Source: Coprinopsis marcescibilis (taxonomy: Eukaryota; Basidiomycota; Agaricomycetes; Agaricales; Psathyrellaceae). From it: DNA of 21,446 nucleotides. The stretch is taken from assembly GCA_004369085.1 (NCBI GenBank), contig ML210492.1, positions 1 to 21,446 on the forward strand, in the 5' to 3' direction. The position numbers and the translations under genes were made by a program. The notes under the pieces were generated by a model. The model ran no database searches, was not told where the DNA came from, and saw only the letters and a program-made list of their open reading frames with translations. Shown here piece by piece: positions 16,707-21,446 of this stretch; position 1 is the first letter of the stretch, and every line of letters starts with the position of its first letter.

Positions 16707-19307
16707 ATCATCATGGCACGGCGACGATCAGCCCCGACTTGGCGTCCCTCAGTCACAAACTGTCGAATCCGCAAGCTCCTCTAGCCCTCGGCTGCCCGCA
16801 TCCGCGTCCCCACTACCTCGCTCAAGTACGGATTCGGACAGCAAGCCCATACACTCGCCGCCATGGAACGACTCACAGTCTCTCGAGCGTCGGGACACTC
16901 TAGCAACGATCCACAGTGTGGACCAGCCAGGTCAAGGTCTGGTAGAGTCGGGATTTGATGAGAGTGTGTTGAGAGCGCTTTGCGACCTAGATGTGAGTTT
17001 GGACTATAGACTTGGCCTCGGAGGAGATAGCTAATGCTTTAAAAGTGTGGCGTGCCACTCCTTTTGGACAGAATCAAGCAGAGCGTTGTGTCTTGTCGAG
17101 TGAGTTCATTAATGGGGAACCGTTCTCGCCAAGGATTACTCATGTTATTTCTTCAGGAAGCTTCAATCTTCTTCAAAAAGCGGGCTGCTATTGAGGAAGA
17201 ATACGGAAGGACTATGCAAAAACTCTCTCGCTCGACAGCAGAGGTATATGCACTGAACGACGGGAAGGCAGGGTAGGTGGTGATAGGGGCGCATTGGCGA
17301 GGCAACCGATTGATTGTGCACAGGACGTTCGTTTCTGCTTGGATGTCATCCATGCGTGTCCACGAATTAATGGCCGACAATCGACTGCGGTTCGCTCAGC
17401 GACTCAACGAAATGAGTGAAGAACTTGCCACGCTCGTAAAGGAAGTTGACAAGAATCGAAAACAGGTGGACTTCTAGTTCTCATCTCCGCACTGCATCGC
17501 ATTAACAGGTAACTTCATTAGACGAAGGACTTGGCCACAAGATATGAACGCGCACTCCAAGAATCGGAAGCTGCGACTGAAAAGTGCAAGAATCGCTTGG
17601 ATTTTACCTCGGAAGAACTAGAGAGGCTCCTTTTACAGAAGGAAGGAGAGTCATTCAAGGACACTGCAGTGAAGGCACAGGCAGGAGGCGTAGGTGGAAA
17701 ACGCGCGATTGGCAAAGCAGTCGCGAAAGGGGGTCTCCTGTTAAAGGGTAAAAACCCGGGAAACGTATGTCTCAACCTGCCCTGACTTCCCTATGTCTGA
17801 CAAGCCACTTCAGATACAAAGACAAGAGGATGATATCAGAAGCAGAGTGTCTACAGCTTCTGATCAATATCGCAAAGCCGTTACCGATACTCAAACTATG
17901 CGTCAGGAATACTTCAACTTTCAGCTACCTCGGATATTGCGCGTAAGAGGAATATAATCGCATAATGATTCATGTCCACTCATCGGCTTCTCCCAGGCGT
18001 TGAAGGAGTGTGCAGACGAAATCGATCTTGGAACACAATATCATTTAACCAGATATGCGTTCCTCTTTGAAAGCATCGTCCTGAGTGACGGTTCGACGTT
18101 GGTTCCAACAGGCGATGAAGGTGAGCATCTCGTTTATAAAGTTACATGGCATTTAATTGAGGACTTGTCCATTGATATAGGCGCAGTGGGACTCAAATCA
18201 GCGGTAGAGACGATCGATAACCGCGGCGACTTCAAGACCTACATGCAAAATTACGTCTATGCACGCGGAGGAATGGCTGCAGCGCGACGTCCTAAGCGAG
18301 ATGGGCCTGCTGACGAGGGTTATGTAGGCACACAGTCTTCCTTCTATTTTCGCCTACTGATTCAGGATACACTTAGCTTCCTCCGATCAACGTATATAAT
18401 GGTCCCAATTATGCTGCCCAAAACAACGCGCCCAACGGAATAGTTGGCCTTCAAGACAAAGGCCGACCGACCTTCGGCATAGACTTGGCGGAACAGATGA
18501 CCAGAGATAACGTTGAGGTTCCTCCGATTATCAACAAATGTTGTGAAGCCATTGAAAAGCACGGTATACACTCTCAAGGCATTTATCGCGTCAGTGGCAT
18601 GACGAGTAAAGTCAACAATCTCAAGCAACGCCTTGATAAAGGCATGTACTCCCTTATCACCTTCTATTTTGTAATAACAATGTTTCCCAGATCTCGATTC
18701 AGTTGATTTGGACACACCCGAGTGGTCTGGTGACATCAACACGGTGGCCAGCGTGATAAAGATGTGGCTACGCGAGCTACCTGATCCCCTTATGACCTAC
18801 AATCTACATCAAGGGTTCATCGAAGCAGCCAGTGCGGTGAATTTTGACTACCGCATATTCTTGATGCTTACCGTTTTGTCTCAGAAATTGAAAACGATAG
18901 ACTGCGTCACATCAGGCTTCACGAGCGTGTTAATGACCTCCCAGATCCCAACTATTCGACCTTGAAGTACATTCTTGGACATCTGCACCGGTAAGCATTC
19001 CTTCGTTCAAGTCAAGTTTAGGCGATAAGCGAACTCGGTTTCTCCGCAAGTGTAAATCAACACGCGGCTGAAAACTCAATGTCAACTCAAAATCTCGCCA
19101 TTGTGTTCGGGCCAACCCTTTTTGGTCAGCAAATGCCTACGAACGGACATGAGGCAGGGGTTATGGCAGATGCACCATTCCAAAACCAAGTCCGAAGTTA
19201 CTCCATTCATTACACCAGTTCTGGATACTAACTATCGGTCTCTCTAGGCTATCGAAACAATCCTCAACCATTACACGGATATCTTTATTGACGAATCTGA
19301 ATCATGA
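16669..19307 (+). CDS. RGD1: F-BAR/RhoGAP protein, Rgd1 type
   Basis: Exons 16669-16992, 17046-17099, 17157-17272, 17324-17465, 17522-17764, 17814-17942, 17997-18120, 18187-18323, 18377-18641, 18691-18831, 18885-18990, 19051-19189 and 19248-19307 join to 659 aa (yeast Rgd1 is 666). A Ser/Pro-rich head of ~95 residues precedes the F-BAR domain (about 100-400: LCDLDCGVPLLLDRIKQSV, KKRAAIEEEYGRTMQKLSRS, NEMSEELATLVKEV). The RhoGAP domain starts at about 453 (RPTFGIDL); its arginine finger is R494 in GIYRVSG, with LRELPDPLM, HERVNDLPDPNY and NLAIVFGPTLFG following. F-BAR binds curved membrane; the GAP part switches off Rho GTPases (Rho3/Rho4 in yeast), acting in polar growth and septation. Intron 18642-18690 has a GC donor (AAAG|GCATGT). 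Intron 18121-18186 is in frame. ATG 16681 is an alternative start. Confidence 0.94.
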
Positions 19308-19746
19308 CATGGACACTATACCTTCGACTTCCTTCGACTTCTACGACCTCCTAATGGATTTGGCTCCCCTCATTCTGCTGTACTATGCGCATTACTTTGC
19401 TGGTCAAGGACGCTTATTGATTATCATAATACCTCTGGTTCTATTGGATTTCCTCTCATGGTCCGCATGTATATTAACGATCTCAGTATGGATTGGTTCA
19501 ATCGACTTGTGATCAGCAAGGGACATGAAATGGGTTAAATCTAAGGTACATGAGGTGCGCGGCTAAACACTGGAATTGTAACAGAACACAAGCTAATCGA
19601 TTGTGATTGTAGTGACGTGCGGAGAGATTACTCATGGTGGTCCAGGAGGGGCGGGGGCCGTTCTTGTCAGCTGGAGGAAATTATGGCATTTGTGAATTGG
19701 TGAGCTTTAATCGAAGTCCGAGGAAGCACTGATTGCTAACCTTCTG
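19308..19746. other. Intergenic region between convergent RGD1 and F-box genes
   Basis: This holds the two 3' ends. A plus-strand frame starts at ATG 19309, one base after the RhoGAP stop, and runs to 19512 (67 codons). Its product is strongly hydrophobic (LLIIIIPLVLLDFL and flanks, perhaps two membrane helices), but T-rich 3' UTR sequence readily gives such frames, and I do not call it a gene. Nothing else was seen. Confidence 0.4.
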
Positions 19747-20987
19747 TCATCGGGAAACGATGGTCCAGGTGCTAATATTTGCGTCGAAGACGAATTCTGT
19801 TTGAGAAGGAAATATGATACGGCGTAGAGTGGGACAACCTCGATGCCATTCCTGACAGAGAGCGAGTTCCTCCCGATAATCCGCCCTTCCTACACCCCCG
19901 AGATCGGTTGGCGATAGGTCGAGAGTTTCAAGCTCTGAGAACGAACTGAGGAGGGCCGATAGTCCCATCAACAATCTCTGAAGAAATGAGGTTGGGTTTG
20001 TGTTAGCGACGGCATGGTTTAATGTCAAACGGCATCATAACCCACAACAAAGTGAAATGTTTGGAAGGCAAGCAAAAAACTATAACTCACGATCCCGGTG
20101 AACGAAAAATGAAGTGTATGCCTCAAGGCCAAACGTACGCGGAACGTGTGCAGGGTCGGGAGGTGGGTTGCGATGTTGCGCAGGAGCATCGGACGAGCTG
20201 ACATTGCTGATAGGTCGAGATGGCGAAGAGGGACCGAAGTGCATGTCAAACGGGGCAGGTTCTCCCGATTCACGGTTGAATCGTCGCCGAAAAGGGCGAG
20301 AGATTGCACTGGTCTTCCCGGGAGTAATGAGGCGGCGGCGTCGGCTGATCCACGGAACGTGGAAAGGTCGGGAAGTGTTGTGGGTGGGATGTTCAGGCGA
20401 CCGTTGAGGTCTGGGACTTTGAAGTGGAGTAGGGTTGGGTGTCGGACGAGGAAATCGCAGAGGAGGGGTGTGTAGGGTTGGGCACCCTTGATGTAGTCTG
20501 CCCCGAGCGAGCAGGTTCGTAGACGGGGTAGGCTGCACCGCCAGACGACCCTCTCGATTGCATGGATGGATTCCTGGCGGTTTGGGTCTAAGAGGTTGGC
20601 GGGCCCGAGAAAGAGCTCTAGTGATTCGAGGGAGTGCAAGAGGCTCAGGGCCACTCCAAGCTGTTCACAGAATGCGATGAAGTAATGTGGAGCTGGCGGT
20701 GGTATTCCATCGGTTTGCCAGCGGATATGGACGCGACGGACGACGCTGTTTATGCTCGTCCTCTTTGAAACGGATTCGCACCATCGTCGAGTCTTCCATG
20801 GGGATGGCGAGTGTACCGTCACGAAATCTTGGATGTATATCGAAGAATAGAGGATTCGCTCCGCTGCGGCCTTGAACCTTGATGAAGCGATCGCAACCTG
20901 TGCCAGTGACGCTGAAGATAAGTGCACGAAAATTGCACCCAAGATCTCGTTAGGGAGGCAGACGTCGGGCTGCTGGTCCAATTCCAT
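19747..20987 (-). CDS. F-box protein with leucine-rich repeat-like region
   Basis: Exons 20987-20091 and 19977-19747 on the minus strand join to 375 aa. The F-box lies at about residues 8-50 (CLPNEILGAIFVHLSS, then AQVAIASSRFKAAAERIL and YSSIYI). Downstream, leucine-rich segments recur (LLHSLESLELFLG, LPRLRTCSLG, VPLRHLDLS, LPTLHTFRVRL, FSELETLDLSPTDL), typical of the large F-box/LRR-like families of mushrooms. F-box proteins link Skp1-Cul1 ubiquitin ligases to substrates; the target here is unknown. The intron (20090-19978, 113 nt) is longer than others in the window; unspliced, the frame would stop after 320 aa. The start is the first ATG, directly before the F-box. The gene converges on RGD1. 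Confidence 0.85.
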
Positions 20988-21349
20988 CGATGTCGGCGAA
21001 GGGAGAAGGGTACGTCAAGCAGAAATAATGGTCCCGCATTGTATATTTCTTATAAGGCGGAGGATCGTCGGGGTTTTCTCTCAGGGGTGATTTATCGGGA
21101 CGGGGGATCGACGGAAAGTGCCCAAGCCGACGCTTCACGCTGTAAATCGAACAGACGCACTGTGACTGAAGTGATAACGCAAGATAACGAATCAAAAACC
21201 TACCGCTGACGAATGAAATTTATCTTGAAAAGCTCACTTATCCTTCCTTCAAGCCCGAAATACACAGCGAAGAGAGAGGAATGGATGATTAAAAATACAC
21301 TACTGTTACACAAGAATGATAGCGATGATGATAATGAGGGGAAATAAGT
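20988..21349. other. F-box promoter region and histone H4 3' flank
   Basis: Both neighbours are on the minus strand, so this interval carries the 3' UTR of histone H4 at its right and the F-box promoter at its left. AT-rich sequence near 21290-21340 could hold the H4 polyadenylation signal. No gene seen. Confidence 0.4.

Positions 21350-21446
<97 letters not shown>

Noticed and set aside
20114..20475. Plus-strand open frames opposite the F-box gene
   Set aside because: They are antisense shadows of a well-supported F-box exon; Arg/Gly-rich composition reflects GC content.

Overview
The window looks like nuclear DNA of a basidiomycete fungus, most likely a mushroom-forming agaricomycete. The coding genes are broken by many introns of about 40-65 nt with GT(or GC)...AG ends. 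Gene spacing is tight, a Helitron helicase remnant sits at the left edge, and the histone H4 fragment at the right edge ends in GFGA rather than GFGG. I found no prokaryotic features, no CRISPR array and no convincing tRNA or rRNA gene.

Layout, left to right. 1-356: C-terminal end of a Helitron/PIF1-type helicase, followed by a three-copy 28-bp repeat and two tandem hairpins (392-512). 894-3685 (+): class I sirtuin in 17 exons, including micro-exons of 7, 12 and 9 nt. 4196-5170 (+): divergent Tpt1/KptA-family RNA 2'-phosphotransferase lacking the usual Arg-His pair. 7238-5626 (-): argininosuccinate synthase, 8 exons. 7639-9734 (+): RING-finger protein with a coiled coil and a very acidic tail, divergent from the synthase. 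11015-13680 (+): nucleoporin Nup85, 11 exons. 13681-16668: about 3 kb without a recognised gene, holding several coding-like but frame-broken stretches. 16669-19307 (+): Rgd1-type F-BAR/RhoGAP protein, 13 exons. 20987-19747 (-): F-box protein. 21446-21350 (-): 3' end of a histone H4 gene.

The spliced models were built by hand from conserved protein motifs and splice signals. In each named multi-exon gene the exon lengths sum to a whole number of codons with no internal stop, which is good internal support. The genes are mainly housekeeping functions (NAD-dependent deacetylation, RNA phosphate chemistry, arginine synthesis, ubiquitin ligation, nuclear pore, Rho signalling, chromatin). I see no evidence that they form one pathway or cluster.

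I did not find a convincing new biological system. The items most worth a second look are the Tpt1-like protein without its catalytic Arg-His pair, the run of sirtuin micro-exons, the two GC-AG introns, and the coding-like stretch at 15809-16706 that changes frame repeatedly.
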